Positions 21,908 through 32,228 are shown, numbered from the stretch's first letter. The stretch is DNA of 64,000 bases from Rapana venosa (GCA_028751875.1 CM054165.1:26055688-26119687); one strand, 5' to 3'. Numbers and translations: made by a program. Notes: a model not told the origin generated them from the sequence alone.

Positions 21908-22252
21908 TGGGGTGACGGGATAGCCTAGTGGTTAGAATATTGCGCTGGCAATCTGACGGCCCCGGGTTCAATTCCCGTTCAAGGGGGATATTTTCCCCTG
22001 GAGTTAACATCAGTGCAGACTCCACTCTCCCCAAAAGTCCTTGGATGAGACTATAAACCGAGGCCCCGTGTGCAAACGCACGCAGAACATCTTGCGCACA
22101 CGTTAAATCCTGTTCCGCTTTTGGTAAGAGTAGGCCATTGTGTGCCGGTGGGAACAGATGACAGAATTTAGAAAACCGCATACACACGGGGACTGGATGT
22201 AAAGAAGCACATAAGTACTTATTCCATTATCCTCGATATAAAAGAATTTTTA
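21908..22252 (+). mobile_element. SINE family A, full-length copy
   Basis: The head carries an A-box-like 'GGGATAGCCTAGTGGTTAGA' and a B-box-like 'GGGTTCAATTCCC', as in tRNA-derived SINEs. The body has the 'ggatgagactataaaccgag' core, 'acatcttgcgcacacgttaa' and 'gtaggccattgtgtgccggt'. The 3' end is 'attatcctcgatataaaaga' with an A/T-rich tail. About 345 bp. One of the best copies for deriving a consensus. Confidence 0.95.
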
Positions 22253-22261
22253 AAATATATT

Positions 22262-22478
22262 ACAAGAAGGGGAATGGGTTTTGACGTGTGCACAAGATGT
22301 TCTGCGTGTGTTCGCACACGGGACCTCGGTTTATAGTCTCATCCGAAGGACTTTTAGGGGGAGTGGAGTCGGCACTGATGTTAACTCCAGAGGAAAAATG
22401 CTCTTGAACGAGATTCGAATCCGAGTCAGCAGATCACAATGCAGTGTGCATCTCTAACCACCAGGTTTTCCCGTCCCC
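22262..22478 (-). mobile_element. SINE family A, 5' half in inverted orientation
   Basis: Minus-strand copy covering head and core ('ggtttatagtctcatccgaa', ending 'ccaggttttcccgtcccc' for the head) but lacking the 3' tail. It faces the full copy at 21908-22252, so transcripts across the pair could fold. Confidence 0.9.
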
Positions 22479-22636
22479 TTCACTTTATCAAAAAGTAGAT
22501 TTGAATAAAAGTAATATCATTGTCTTTAGAAAGGGGGGGTTCCTAGTACTCGTGAAAGAAAATGGCTGGATAAAGGAAATATTATGCTTGTGGTTCACAT
22601 AATTGACTATTTTGGAATCTATGTTTGCTGTTGTTG

Positions 22637-22643
22637 CCCCCCC

Positions 22644-22681
<38 letters not shown>

Positions 22682-22706
22682 ACCACCACCACACACACGC
22701 ACACAC
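22637..22706. repeat. Poly-C, CCA and CA tract
   Basis: About 40 cytosines, then (CCA)n and (CA)n. Confidence 0.97.
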
Positions 22707-24145
22707 AGACACACAACCCTACTTCCACAGCCGAAGTAAGAATAGTTTGAGTCTTTAACAAAAATTCATATTCTTTGAAAAAAAAAAGATCCACTTGATC
22801 TGTTTGTTCGGACATTCATGCACAGATATAACCCACCATCGTCTTATGTGATTCTGAAACCTTCCGCTTGGATGCAGCAGCAAATTACTGTGAACTAGCA
22901 CAGTCGTGTGCTTTGAGCAATTTTTAGGAGAGAAGATGAATGTACATCAAATGATCTTGTTTACATTAAAGCAAACTGGTGTAATTTTTCAATCAATTCT
23001 GCGGTAGCTTTTCTCTACCTCAAAGATCATGATCAGTGTGTGTGTGTGTGTGTGTGTATAGTACTTATGTTAGTTTCAGTTCAGCTGATATCATGATGTC
23101 AATCTTTTCCTGTTGCATTTGTGATCACGTTTAGATTATTTTATATCTCAGTAAATTTATCATGAACTTTGACTGTGATGAAAAGAAATAGATAATCCGA
23201 AAATCGGTCTGCTTTACTTCAGAGAGTAGGGTACGTGAGGTGTGAAAGGTCAATTTTACGTTTGGAGCCGGAAGGAGTCTCATTTTCACAGGGTAACAAA
23301 ATCTAAGCTAGGCTTGAGTAGACCTCTCCAGCTTTTTCCAGAACACAAAATAATGTTCCAGAACAAGGGAGACAAGTGGGAAAGGTAACCCGGTGAAAGG
23401 TATGATTGGAAGTTATGAAAACGTATGTAAGCATGTGTGTGAAGTATTCTAGATGGTATAAGTTAATGTTTACACTGTAATGTTCTAGGAGAATACCAGA
23501 GATAGACTATGTTTTAATAATTATTGTTAGGAAAGTTTTATGACTTACCTCCCTTGGATGATCGTCTCCGGTAAGGTAGGCCTGTGTTGATTTTTCGGGG
23601 AACTGTGCCAAGAGTAAGTTAGTTTTATTGTCTTCTGAGTTTATTTCATTATATGCATTGAAGTTAAGTATGTAACTTTATTCTCTTTGTTATATTGTGT
23701 ATAATCTAAATAAGAGTAGTGCTTTCAGGCCGAGACACTTTCGTATTTGTTTCCACTTCATCGGTAGCAGGCGCCATCAATCATTCGAATTGAACAGCAA
23801 CTTGGGAGTTGATGAAAAGAGTGCAAGAAGAAAAGAACAAAAAAGAGCACAAGCGAACATAAAAAAAAGTTCTGTTATTGATTAAAAAAAAAATGTGGGT
23901 CTTGATCCAGCAGTGAAAACGAGACGAAGACGCGGCCAGTGAACGCCATGGTGTTCTTGTATCAATGTATGCATTCAATTTAATTCTAAACCTCCCACGA
24001 CAGTTGAGGAGAGCTTAGAACTCGCTTTCAGCCAGTTGTACATCTAGTCATGGGAGCTTTTTCTTTCAGTCTCGCATGATTCTCGAAAGAAAGGAGCAGC
24101 ACCTGTATTTGTTCCTGAGAAATCAGTTGTATTACTGATGCAGTG
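22707..24145. other. Largely unique sequence upstream of MBLAC1
   Basis: Apart from a GT run (23035-23058) no repeat family is recognised here, which is unusual for this window. A good splice-donor-like 'ccggtaaggt' lies near 23569. The stretch could hold the MBLAC1 promoter and a 5' non-coding exon. That is inference from position only. Confidence 0.35.
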
Positions 24146-24149
24146 ATGG

Positions 24150-24378
24150 TGAGAGTCTAGACTATAAACCAGGCCCTGTGTGCCAAGCATGCAGAACATC
24201 TTGCTGAAGTTGCTCACACCTTAAATCCTGTTTTGCTTTTCCAAAGAGTAGGCCATTGTGTGCCAGTGGAAACAGATGACAAAATTTACAAAACCGCATA
24301 CACACGGGGATTAGATGTAAAAAAACCCACATGAGTGCTTATTCCATTATCCTCCATATAAAAGAATAAATAAATAGT
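24150..24378 (+). mobile_element. SINE family A, head-less copy
   Basis: Starts near the 'gagactataaacc' core, includes 'agagtaggccattgtgtgcc' and ends in 'aaaagaataaataaatag'. Confidence 0.9.
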
Positions 24379-24854
24379 GACCGTTGTCCACTTTATGATC
24401 ACTAGTTATCACTATATCAGCTTATGAAGTTATGGATCAACATGAAGATCAAATGCATCTATAGAATTTTGATTTCTCTGTTAGAACTTTGGGACCTTTC
24501 TGCTCTTAAGTTACTGTTAATCTTGTACAAGTTGTAGAGTATTGCAATGTTTTGCATGCACAATGCTCTTGTGTTGCCACAGTGATGAATAAAATATATA
24601 TAATTGCTAAATGAGTAAATATGCCTGAAGTGTTCAAGTGGTTGATCAATTGCATTACCTTTCAAGAGAACACTTTTAGTCATTACAGTGCTAAATTTTC
24701 TTTAAGTTTAATAGGAATAGTGTGTAATATGACTTAAATGAGTTTTGACACTTGTCGTTGTACTGTAGAATTTTGGAACCGTTGCTTTTCATTTTCCTAA
24801 CAGTCCTGCTTACTTTTACTACTTGTCTAAGCATGTTCTGTTTTGTTGTTGCAG
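24379..24854. other. No feature recognised
   Basis: AT-rich unique sequence. It ends in a pyrimidine-rich acceptor-like 'ttttgttgttgcag' at 24841-24854, which could start the MBLAC1 exon carrying the start codon. Confidence 0.4.
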
Positions 24855-24936
24855 ATAACAGGAACCTGTCTACAGTGTTTTGCATACGGTGAAGACTGTG
24901 GTGAAACATTACAGAAACAAACCTTAAATATTGAAA

Positions 24937-24988
24937 ATGTATGAGGTCATTGTTTTGAAGGAGGGCTATACGAAGCCCATCAATAAAG
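24937..24988 (+). CDS. MBLAC1: MBLAC1 coding exon 1 (start codon)
   Basis: Encodes 'MYEVIVLKEGYTKPINK' and one base of the next codon. The 'Y.V.VL..GY' opening is the N-terminus expected for MBLAC1, a small metallo-beta-lactamase-fold hydrolase. The human enzyme has been described as a metal-dependent nuclease acting in histone pre-mRNA 3' processing, and its nematode relative is SWIP-10; those roles are family knowledge, not shown here. The ATG is supported by an in-frame TAA twelve bases upstream (24925-24927). The exon ends at a near-perfect donor, G|GTAAGT, in phase 1, matching the phase of exon 2. The non-coding start of this exon may be 24855, after an acceptor-like site. The exon is short, but sequence, phase and neighbours agree. 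Confidence 0.87.
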
Positions 24989-25414
24989 GTAAGTAGCAAT
25001 TTGATATGTTTTGTCATGTATATATGTCCATTACTTAATTTTTTTTAAGGTTTGCTAAAGTAGTGTTCTGTTTTGTAGCTTTTAAAATTTCTCAGTGCCA
25101 GCCATTTTTTACTTACTAAAATGCAGATTTTATTAAGTTAAGGGGGAAAAGAAGAAAATTTACTATAGCTGGAGACATTGCTATTGCATTCTGAGAAATG
25201 GTGGGAATCCCTGGGCATTGATGTCAGCTGCAAGTAGATTTTTTTTGTTTTTGTTTTTTTGGTTTTGTTTTCACAGATGCAAGGTGATATTTGGGGATGG
25301 GTGGGATAGCCTAGTGATTAGTATGAGAGTGTTGTGCTCATGTCCCATGAGCGAACACACACAGAGAATACCTTAGGTACATGTAATAATATATGTTAAA
25401 TCCAATTTGTCTAT

Positions 25415-25505
25415 TTTTTTTATTTATTCTTTTATATCGAGGATAATGGAATAAGCACTCATGTCTTTTAGAAGAGTGGGCCATTTCATGCCACCAGGGA
25501 CAACA
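25415..25505 (-). mobile_element. SINE family A, 3' fragment
   Basis: Minus-strand tail 'attcttttatatcgaggata' followed by a diverged 'agaagagtgggccatttcat'. Lies in MBLAC1 intron 1. Confidence 0.75.
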
Positions 25506-25556
25506 GATGAAAAAATTTCAAAAACACACACACACACTGGTGTCGCATTCAGACAT

Positions 25557-25675
25557 CATCCCTGAAGTCAGAATGTGGCTACCTTAATGCTGGGCAAACA
25601 TGGGCTGCATACACAAAATCTCACCATTGGTGAACCTCAGACTCAGAGTTCGTGCTGAGGAACCAAAAAAAACCA
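25557..25675 (+). repeat. Repeat family I
   Basis: Contains 'tccctgaagtcagaatgtgg', 'aaaatctcaccattggtgaa' and 'gttcgtgctgaggaacc', followed by A-rich and poly-G tracts (25680-25694). Confidence 0.7.
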
Positions 25676-26157
25676 AAAAAGGGGGGGGGGGGGGATCTGT
25701 TTTCCTTGGAGCTGGTTCCAACTTTATTTTTCTGTAAGATTTTTTCTTTTCCAAAATGATGGAGAAGTTGTAAGAAGTTACCTGCACTTGTTTTCCTCCA
25801 GTACTGTTTCTGCATTAAGAATTTTTTTTTTCTTTTTTTTTTGGGGGGGAGGGGGGAGGATGAGATGATTAACTAAGTTACTATGTGTGTTCAGTCAGAT
25901 TGTATGCATTTTAAAATGTTGTGCGCTCATTCATCAAAGAATAGACCTGCTATGGCCGCTGGTGTTGATGAAACAGACATGTATACCCAGCATGCAGTCT
26001 GCACCAGGAGAGATATGGGCTCCACTGGTTTCGACATGTCCAAAACACTGCGGGCATGAACATTTATCCGGGCAATGGATCTTCAAGAAGGGAATAACAG
26101 AGAGGATCTCTTAGTTTATAAATCAATTTTTTTTTACATTTTTTTTTCGTTTCTCAG

Positions 26158-26278
26158 TTACAGTTCTGAGGTTCACCAGTCCTGAGATTGTTGTGTATGC
26201 GTCGCATGTGACCGTTTTTTCTCACCATTAACTTCAGGTAGCCACTTTCCGACTTCAGGGATTATTGAGGATAATCCG
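26158..26278 (-). repeat. Repeat family I
   Basis: Reverse-orientation copy: 'tctgaggttcaccagtcctg', 'ttttctcaccattaacttca' and 'ccgacttcagggattatt'. Confidence 0.65.
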
Positions 26279-26539
26279 GTAAGCCAGAGACTTTCATACA
26301 TACCAGGCCCTCATAAAAAGGGGGCAGGTAAATGAATGTATATGGAAAAAAGAAACCAAAGGCTGGAGAGATAATACACACGTACATGCTTTTGCGCACA
26401 TATAGTGAAAGACGTATGACACACAGTTATATTATGGTCACATAACTATACTTTGACGTAACAATCGACAGTATGCTCCTGAAATCGACACCACCAAAAT
26501 TAGCATTAGATAGAACAAATTACTGAAGCACCAATCACT

Positions 26540-26730
26540 ATGTAATAATAATAATAATAGTAATAATAATAAATGGAAATAATAAATAATAAATGGAATA
26601 ATAACAACAATAATGAATGGAAATTATATAGCAAACTATCTTGCAAAGGTCAAATCAAAGCGCTTACATTCAACCTATTCTTACACAGTCATGCAACCAA
26701 TAACAATCAGTACGTAAAAGAAGACATCAT
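26540..26730 (+). repeat. AAT microsatellite and repeat family J
   Basis: (AAT)n, then 'aatggaaattatatagcaaa', 'aatcaaagcgcttacattca' and 'ttcttacacagtcatgcaac'. Family J is a short dispersed repeat with an AAT-rich start. Confidence 0.75.
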
Positions 26731-27214
26731 GATACAAAATAGCAACAAAAATTAACATACTCTGCCTTTGTGAGTTTGTCATTCCTACTGAAATATGAGA
26801 AAAAGAGAGACAGACAGAGGAGGAGAGACAAAGATAGAGGGGGAGAGAGAGAGAGAAACTCACACACAGAGACAGAAATTCTTTTGTGCCAGTAAGCATT
26901 CGGATTCTGAATTCACAATGATGTTGACTACCTAGTTTTTACATTTCTCTGAATTACTTGCCTGATTGTCATTGTTACGAGTGTCGTGAATACATCATTA
27001 CACGCACACGTGCGTGTGTACATGTTGCATATGTGCGTGCGTAAATAATAAGTTTTGATGTCTTCTGGTCAATGGTTGTTGTTGGGGTTTTTTTTTTTGG
27101 GGGGGGGGGGGGGTTGTGTGTGTGTGTGTGTGTTTTTTTAACATTGTGTTCACAGTTGGTGTGTATGTGTGTGTGTGTGCATGCACGCATGTGTTTGTGT
27201 GTGTGTGCTTGTGA
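26731..27214. other. No gene; GA and GT tracts
   Basis: GA-rich tract (26798-26860), poly-T/poly-G (27088-27112), GT runs (27113-27131 and 27160-27210). Inside MBLAC1 intron 1. Confidence 0.5.
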
Positions 27215-27368
27215 CATTTTTATGTGAAGTAATTTTAGAATGTTTTAACCAATATGAAATGTAGCTTTTTTGTGTCTTTTGAGATTTTTGATGCGTATCA
27301 ATCTGCCTGTCAGTATTGTAATTGCCCTTCATGGGATGATTCAAGTGTTTTTAACTTGACTTGACAGA
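27215..27368 (-). repeat. CAAGT-headed repeat family K, copy 3
   Basis: Minus-strand copy: 'tgtcagtattgtaattgccc', 'ttcatgggatgattcaagtg' and 'aacttgacttgac'. Confidence 0.75.
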
Positions 27369-27478
27369 AAGACACAGATACAGAGAGAGAGAAAAAGATG
27401 GAGAGAGAGGTAGCCAAGAGTGCAACACAGTCTGTAGAGATCATTTTGGCAGTCCTGTGCTGTTGTGTGTGGTTTCAG

Positions 27479-27577
27479 GGCTGATGAAGTCTGGAGGATC
27501 GGTGACATTGCTGAAAGGGCCGCAGAACATCATAGTGGATACTGGCAGTCCCTGGGACAGAGACCTGCTGCTGGAAG
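27479..27577 (+). CDS. MBLAC1: MBLAC1 coding exon 2
   Basis: Acceptor 'gtggtttcag' then 99 coding bases giving 'LMKSGGSVTLLKGPQNII' and 'VDTGSPWDRDLLLE', ending at donor G|GTATGT. 'IVDTG' is motif I of the metallo-beta-lactamase fold; its Asp supports the active-site loop. Start and end phases are both 1, so it joins exon 1 and either exon 3 version in frame. In this species the frame is clean and there are no stops. A near-perfect hairpin begins 44 bases downstream of the donor (27621-27693). Confidence 0.92.
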
Positions 27578-27620
27578 GTATGTACCTCTCCAGGCTTTCA
27601 AACCTTTTGGCTCCCCCATG

Positions 27621-27693
27621 TGGGGATGCTATTTATACCGACAGACCCCCTGTGGGGATGCCAGGGGGTCTGTCGGTACAAATAGCATCCCCA
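27621..27693. repeat. 31-bp inverted repeat (hairpin)
   Basis: Arms 27621-27651 and 27663-27693 are reverse complements with one mismatch; the loop is 11 bases. The arm begins 'tggggatgctatttataccg'. It forms the start of a family H repeat copy, and in the MBLAC1 pre-mRNA it lies just beyond the exon 2 donor. Confidence 0.95.
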
Positions 27694-28050
27694 CCATCTG
27701 GAAACTTTTTCCAGAAACTAAACAACAAGTGTTCCACATGGGGTGACCCGGAGGAGGACGTTAAGCCCTGGAAATTCTGTGCTAGGAATTCCCCTCTTTT
27801 CTATCCCTCTCTTTTGTTTCTGTCTTTTTCCTTTTCTTCCTGTCACATTCTTCTTTGCCTGTTTTCTGCCTTCTTGGTTCATTCTTTTGCCCTTTTTTTC
27901 CAGAAAGACGTAAAGTATAACACTTCTCTTTCATGTCGATGTCGGATGTGCTGGGCCTGACTTGTCAGGCATGTAACGGCAGCGCAGTGCATTTTACTCA
28001 TATAACAGACAACAACAGTTGTTGGCTGAGCGTTCAACAAAGAAAAAACT
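27694..28050 (+). repeat. Interspersed repeat family H, copy 3
   Basis: Follows the hairpin. It has 'gaaattctgtgctaggaatt', a T/C-rich core, 'ctgggcctgacttgtcaggc' and 'ttgttggctgagcgttcaac', in the same order as at 2220-2510. Confidence 0.8.
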
Positions 28051-28084
28051 ATGGCTTCGTCAGTGACAATGTGGTTCAGGTGTT

Positions 28085-28205
28085 GATAGTGTGTGAGGGC
28101 CATACGGAAAGCTGAGAACTGCAAGGAAATGGAGGAAGCTGGTTGTGACATCTTCAGTGATGCCCCTAACTGTCGACCAGACTACAGGGTAGGTGAGGGT
28201 GAAGG
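28085..28205 (+). mobile_element. LINE C-terminal remnant
   Basis: A short frame resembles the RT C-terminal pattern 'AENR..WR.LV..S..AP....DYR'. It sits directly after the family H repeat and a related, equally short remnant is at 46316-46410. Weak, and only about 40 codons. Confidence 0.4.
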
Positions 28206-28447
28206 TGAAGGTCATATCCTGTCATGAGGAACTGGATGATGCAGAACTAACATCAAAGACTGGACCGGCCTTGACATAGCTGTGTTGCTGCAGCCAAAGG
28301 CTGAAGACAGACAGACAGTCCAGCCTGGAGAAAGTTGTCGACCAGCACGTCTATTATCTCCCCCTGATGACCAAGATGGTCAAGGGAGTGGTTGATTGAA
28401 TGTGTGTGTGTGTGTGTGTGAAAATCAACATTAAAGTCATATTTTTA

Positions 28448-28735
28448 TTTCCAGATGATATGTACATTGAATAAGCAACACATTTGCTTTTTTTCCGTCA
28501 AGCGCGCACGCGTGTGTGCATGAACGTGTGTATGTGTGAATGTCAGAATATTTCCAGATTATACTTTCAGTAAGCAACACTTTTGCTTTTTTTTTGCATC
28601 AAGCGTACACGTGTGTGTGCATGTGCGTGCGTGTACGTGTGTGTTTTGTGTGTGTGTGAATGTCAGAATAATTCCAGATGATACTTTCAGTAAGCAGCAC
28701 TTTTGCTTCTTTTTGCATCAAGCTTGTGTGTGTGT
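28448..28735. repeat. Tandem repeat, three units of about 105-120 bp
   Basis: Each unit has 'ttccagatgatactttcagt', 'aagcaacacttttgcttttt', 'gcatcaagc' and a GT run ending 'gtgtgaatgtcagaata'. Units start near 28453, 28552 and 28672. Inside the intron before exon 3a. Confidence 0.85.
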
Positions 28736-28747
28736 GTATGTGTTTAT

Positions 28748-28812
28748 TTATTTATTCTTTTATATCGAGGATAATGGAATAAGCACTCGTGTGCTTTTTT
28801 ATTTCCAGTGGG
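28748..28812 (-). mobile_element. SINE family A, 3' tail fragment
   Basis: 'attcttttatatcgaggata' followed by 'atggaataagcactcgtgtg'. Confidence 0.8.
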
Positions 28813-29039
28813 AGGGTGTGTGTGTGTGCATGCATGTGTATGTATGTGTGTGTGCGTGTTTATGAAAGTAACTTCACAGGTATAAGAATAATGATAATAA
28901 ATAGAATTTATGTATGTTTATGTAGTACACTAAATAATACTGTCTTCTTTCTTTTTATCAATGCAATGGTTTGTTTTTTACAGACATGAATATACTGATG
29001 TAGTCCATCAATGCGATATATTTAAACTTTTTTTTTTCA

Positions 29040-29918
29040 TTTTCTTTAAAATATTCAAACCTGTTGTTGACAGTGTTGGTTGTTGCAGACATAATATCAT
29101 CCAACAATGTCTCGACATAACGATCAATATTCAAACCTGTTGTTGACAGCTCTGGTTGTTACAGACATAATATCGTTCAACAATGTCTCAACGTAATGAT
29201 CAATGTTTACACTGTCTGTTGACAGTGTTGGTTGTTACAGTTATAATATCGTCCAATGTTTACACTTGTTGACAGCGTTGGTTGTTGCAGACATAATATC
29301 ATCCACTAGTTTCTTGACATAACGATGAATATTCAAACCTGTTGTTGACAGCGTTGGTTGTTACAGACGTAAAATCATCCAACAATGTCTCGACGTAATG
29401 ATCAATGTTTACACTTATTGTTGACAGCGTTGGTTGTTACAGATACAATATCGTCAAACAATGTCTCAACGTAATGATCAATGTTTACACCTATTGTTGA
29501 CAGCGTTGGTTGTTACAGACAAAATATCGTACAACAATGCCTCGACGTAATGATCAATGTTTACACTTGTTGTTGACAGCGTTGGTTGTTGCAGACATAA
29601 TATCCAGCAGTGTCTCAACATAATGATCAATATTCAAACCTGTTGTTGACAGCGTTGGTTGTTACAGACACAATATCGTCCAGCAGTGGCTCCACATAAT
29701 GATCAATATTCAAACAATGTCTCAACGTAATGATCAATGTTTACACCTGTTGACAGCGCTGGTTGTTACAGACACAATATCGTCCACCAGTTTCTTGACA
29801 TAATGATCAATATTCAAACCTGTTGTTGACAGCGCTGGTTGTTACAGACATAATATCATCCAGCAGTGTCTCGACATAACGAAATCAATATTCAAACCTG
29901 TTGTTGACAGCGCTGGTC
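29040..29918 (+). repeat. Minisatellite carrying copies of the exon 3a splice acceptor
   Basis: About eleven units, mostly near 75 bp, of the pattern 'attcaaacctgttgttgaca', 'gcgttggttgttacagacat', 'aatatcgtccaacaatgtct' and 'cgacataatgatca'. The array runs without a break into the candidate exon at 29911: the acceptor there, 'acctgttgttgacag|CGCTGGT', is the same sequence as in each unit, including the first seven or so exon bases. Every unit therefore holds a decoy acceptor. Reading from a decoy gives an early in-frame stop ('ttcttgacataa'). Confidence 0.93.
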
Positions 29919-30074
29919 GGCGTCAACTTGTCGCCCAGGGATGTAGGGTTTTCCATCTGCACTCACGGGGGCGCGGACAAAGTGGGGAACTTGAACCTGT
30001 TCCCCGATGCCACCCACATTGTCGGCAGCTATGTGTGTCGGCAGGGCTCGCGATTTCTCCACGGCTTTCAGGAG
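29911..30074 (+). pseudogene. MBLAC1: MBLAC1 duplicated exon 3a, metal site lost
   Basis: 164 bp, phase 1 in and phase 0 out, exactly as the catalytic exon at 34492-34655. It aligns to that exon without gaps over 55 codons (about 21 identities), with a shared 'VGNLNLF..ATHIV' stretch. The frame has no stop, and many differences in the shared stretch are at third positions. The motif HxHxDH reads HGGADK here: the second and last His are replaced, so a product using this exon could not bind metal normally. The putative donor 'GAG|GTGCCT' is weak and unspliced readthrough hits TAG at once. It could be a dying duplicate or a mutually exclusive alternative exon giving an inactive isoform. The segment 'FPDATHIV' is closer to the family pattern than exon 3b's 'FCSATHIV'. 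Confidence 0.8.
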
Positions 30075-30162
30075 GTGCCTTAGTTTGCCGCCGTCTGCAT
30101 CTGTGCATCGTGAACTGCCACAGTGAAAGCTTTCGTGATGACTGCCATACTGAACTAACACT

Positions 30163-30163
30163 G

Positions 30164-30203
<40 letters not shown>

Positions 30204-30290
30204 TATCTATATCTATCTATCTATATATATATATATCTATATATATATATATATACACATATATATATATATTTACTTATTTATTTTTTT
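30163..30290. repeat. TA microsatellite
   Basis: (TA)n with CTAT interruptions. Confidence 0.97.
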
Positions 30291-31039
30291 ATGATATGGA
30301 AGAGGATGGGGTGTTTTTTTGGTAGTTGTTTGAAACACAAAGTGTGGCTTTTGTTGTGGTATTAATTTGCGAGCACGTGTTTGTTTGTGATGTAGGAACT
30401 GGGCAGTCTGGCTTTTTAACTGACGTAGGATATTATGGTTGTAGTCTTGTGGTTTTTTTACAGTTTGTTTTTTTTGGTTTATTTTTGTTTATTCTTTCCT
30501 GTAGTCAAATTTTCTGTTCCTTTAAAATTTTTGGAGAAATTTTTTGTTTGTTTTATATTTTCTTCCATGTTTGTAAGATTATTGCTTCTTTTTCTACCAG
30601 GATGTGTTTGGGTAGTATTAGTTTCTTTCTACCACTGTGTGGTTGTTTGTATTCTTGTTTGTGTGTGTGTGTGTGCGTTTTAATAATTAATAATAATAAT
30701 AATAATGTATGGGATTTATTTAGCGCTGAATCTTGTAAAGCAACAAATCAAAGCGTTTTCTGTGTGTGTGTGTATCTGCGCATATGTGCACAAGTGTCCC
30801 AATGTGTCACTGCATGTTCGTTGTGTGCAAATGCGTGTATTCGTACCTTCCAGTGTAGAATTTCAGCTGGGTAGCCTGTTCCGTATTTCGCCAAAGATTC
30901 ATGTGACAGAACTGCAGACAGTGCTCAGTTTCTGTCCCACAGCAGGTTTTCTGAATGGGGATACATTAAACTTTCATAGCACTCACAGTTTTCATTTAGG
31001 TAACGTAAAGGTGTTCCCGTAGTTAATCTATGTGTCTGT
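30291..31039. other. No gene; T-rich with family J fragment
   Basis: An AAT run and family J-like 'gtatgggatttatttagcgc' lie at 30685-30760, with a GT run before it. The rest is unrecognised intronic sequence. Confidence 0.45.
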
Positions 31040-31340
31040 TGGAGAGGGAGGCATCAGAGACCTCACTTCTCTAGGGCCAGCATTTTGAGGGCAGCACCCA
31101 TCTCCTCTCCCTCTCGGCTTTACCTTCCGTGTTCATAAATAGGCAGACCTGTATCCATTTACAGCCGAGTGAATTTGGGGACTGTTGTTGTTTCTTCAAT
31201 TTAACGTCTGTTCACTCTGTACTGAAGCCAAGGCGCGCAAACTGTCACCCATGCATGGTGGCAACCAGACTTTTTGCTGTTTAACCTTAGTGTGGGGAGA
31301 GTGAGTGCTCTGACCACTGAGCTATTCTGTCCCCTTTATT
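31040..31340 (-). mobile_element. tRNA/5S-rRNA-type SINE, copy 2, interrupted
   Basis: Minus-strand copy. About 35 bases of foreign sequence ('gtttcttcaatttaacgtct' region, 31183-31217) interrupt it between the 'gaatttggggact' and 'gtactgaagcc' segments. The 5S-like part is diverged. Confidence 0.85.
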
Positions 31341-31436
31341 TAGACAGCAGCCAGCCAACCAATGAAAATGAGTCTGCTACTGGAATGGCAAGATGACATT
31401 TTTTTCTCTCTCTATTTCCTTCTACCCCTTGTCCTG

Positions 31437-31742
31437 AGGGGACGGGATGTAAAGCTCAGTGGTCGGAGCACTCGCTTTTCTCCAGCCAAGGTTAAGCAGC
31501 GTCAAGTGTGGTTACCAAATGGATGGGTGACCGTTTGCGCACCTTGGCCTCAGTACAGTCCCCAGTTCACCCAGTTGTAAATGGGTACCTGCCCTCTTTA
31601 GAGTCAGGGAAGGTAAAGTAGCAAGAGAGAGGAGATGGGCGCCGCCCTCAATATGCTGGCCCCTTGAGAAGTTGAGGTCTCTGATGCCTCACTCCCCTAC
31701 GACCTTATAGGTTATGGGACTCCTTTACCTTTTACCTTACCT
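31437..31742 (+). mobile_element. tRNA/5S-rRNA-type SINE, copy 3
   Basis: Plus-strand copy with 'gctcagtggtcggagcactc', 'aaggttaagcagcgtcaag' and 'atggatgggtgaccgtttgc' in order, ending in repeated CCTTTTACC-like units. It faces copy 2, about 100 bp away, in opposite orientation. Confidence 0.9.
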
Positions 31743-31804
31743 TGTGCTGACAGCCCTGATATGGCCTCTGTGGTTGGCTGGGCTATAAACGTTTGGATTG
31801 GATT

Positions 31805-32228
31805 AATTCATTTTTAAAATTTCACTTTCATTTGTATACCACTTTAAGTCACGGCAGATTTCTCTGTGTGAAATTTGGGCTGCTCTTCCTGGGGAGAGCA
31901 GTCACCACAAGAGCAGTGCCACCCTTTATGTTTGGCTCTTTTTTCTTTTCCTGTCTGCAACTGTAATTGTTTCCCTATCAGAGAGGCTTTTTTCTACAGT
32001 TTTGCTAGAGACAACTCTCTTGTTGCCGTGGGTGCTAAATAATTTTGTGTAACACACTGGACCTTGGGTTTATTGTCTCCTCCAAAAGACTAGCACCCAG
32101 ACCACCACTCACGGTCTAATGGATGAGGGAAAAGTTTTTGGCCCCAATGGGGATCGAACGACCACACACTTCTGACCCGGACTTTCTGTTTTCTAGGCAG
32201 GTGCGTTACCTCTAGACCACCTACCCCC
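31805..32228 (-). mobile_element. SINE family C, full-length copy
   Basis: Minus-strand element. The tRNA-like head is at the right end ('ggtctagaggtaacgcacct', B-box-like 'cgttcgatcccc'), followed by 'ttggaggagacaataaaccc', a 'gttgtctctagcaaaactgt' block, 'gctgctcttgtggtgactgc', and the 3' segment 'cagagaaatctgccgtgact'. About 424 bp. The core resembles the deeply conserved central domain of several metazoan SINEs (Nin/Meta type); which one was not tested. Confidence 0.88.

Noticed and set aside
21908..22000. tRNA gene
   Set aside because: A and B boxes are present but no cloverleaf or acceptor stem; the segment is the head of a SINE repeated many times in the window. The same applies at 49091, 60672, 48660 and 40270-40349.
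23560..23580. 5' non-coding exon of MBLAC1 ending at a donor-like site
   Set aside because: A single donor-like string is too weak without transcript evidence; kept only as a remark in the annotation of the upstream region.
25887..26114. 75-codon open frame in MBLAC1 intron 1
   Set aside because: No recognisable domain and no matching splice phase; phases of exons 1 and 2 already join directly.
26798..26860. Coding exon suggested by frames over GA and CT tracts
   Set aside because: Frames encode only Ser-Leu or Arg-Glu repeats from microsatellites, also at 17958, 19250, 19816 and 34124.
29040..29910. CRISPR-like array of direct repeats
   Set aside because: Units are contiguous about 75-bp minisatellite repeats without unique spacers, inside an intron of an animal gene.
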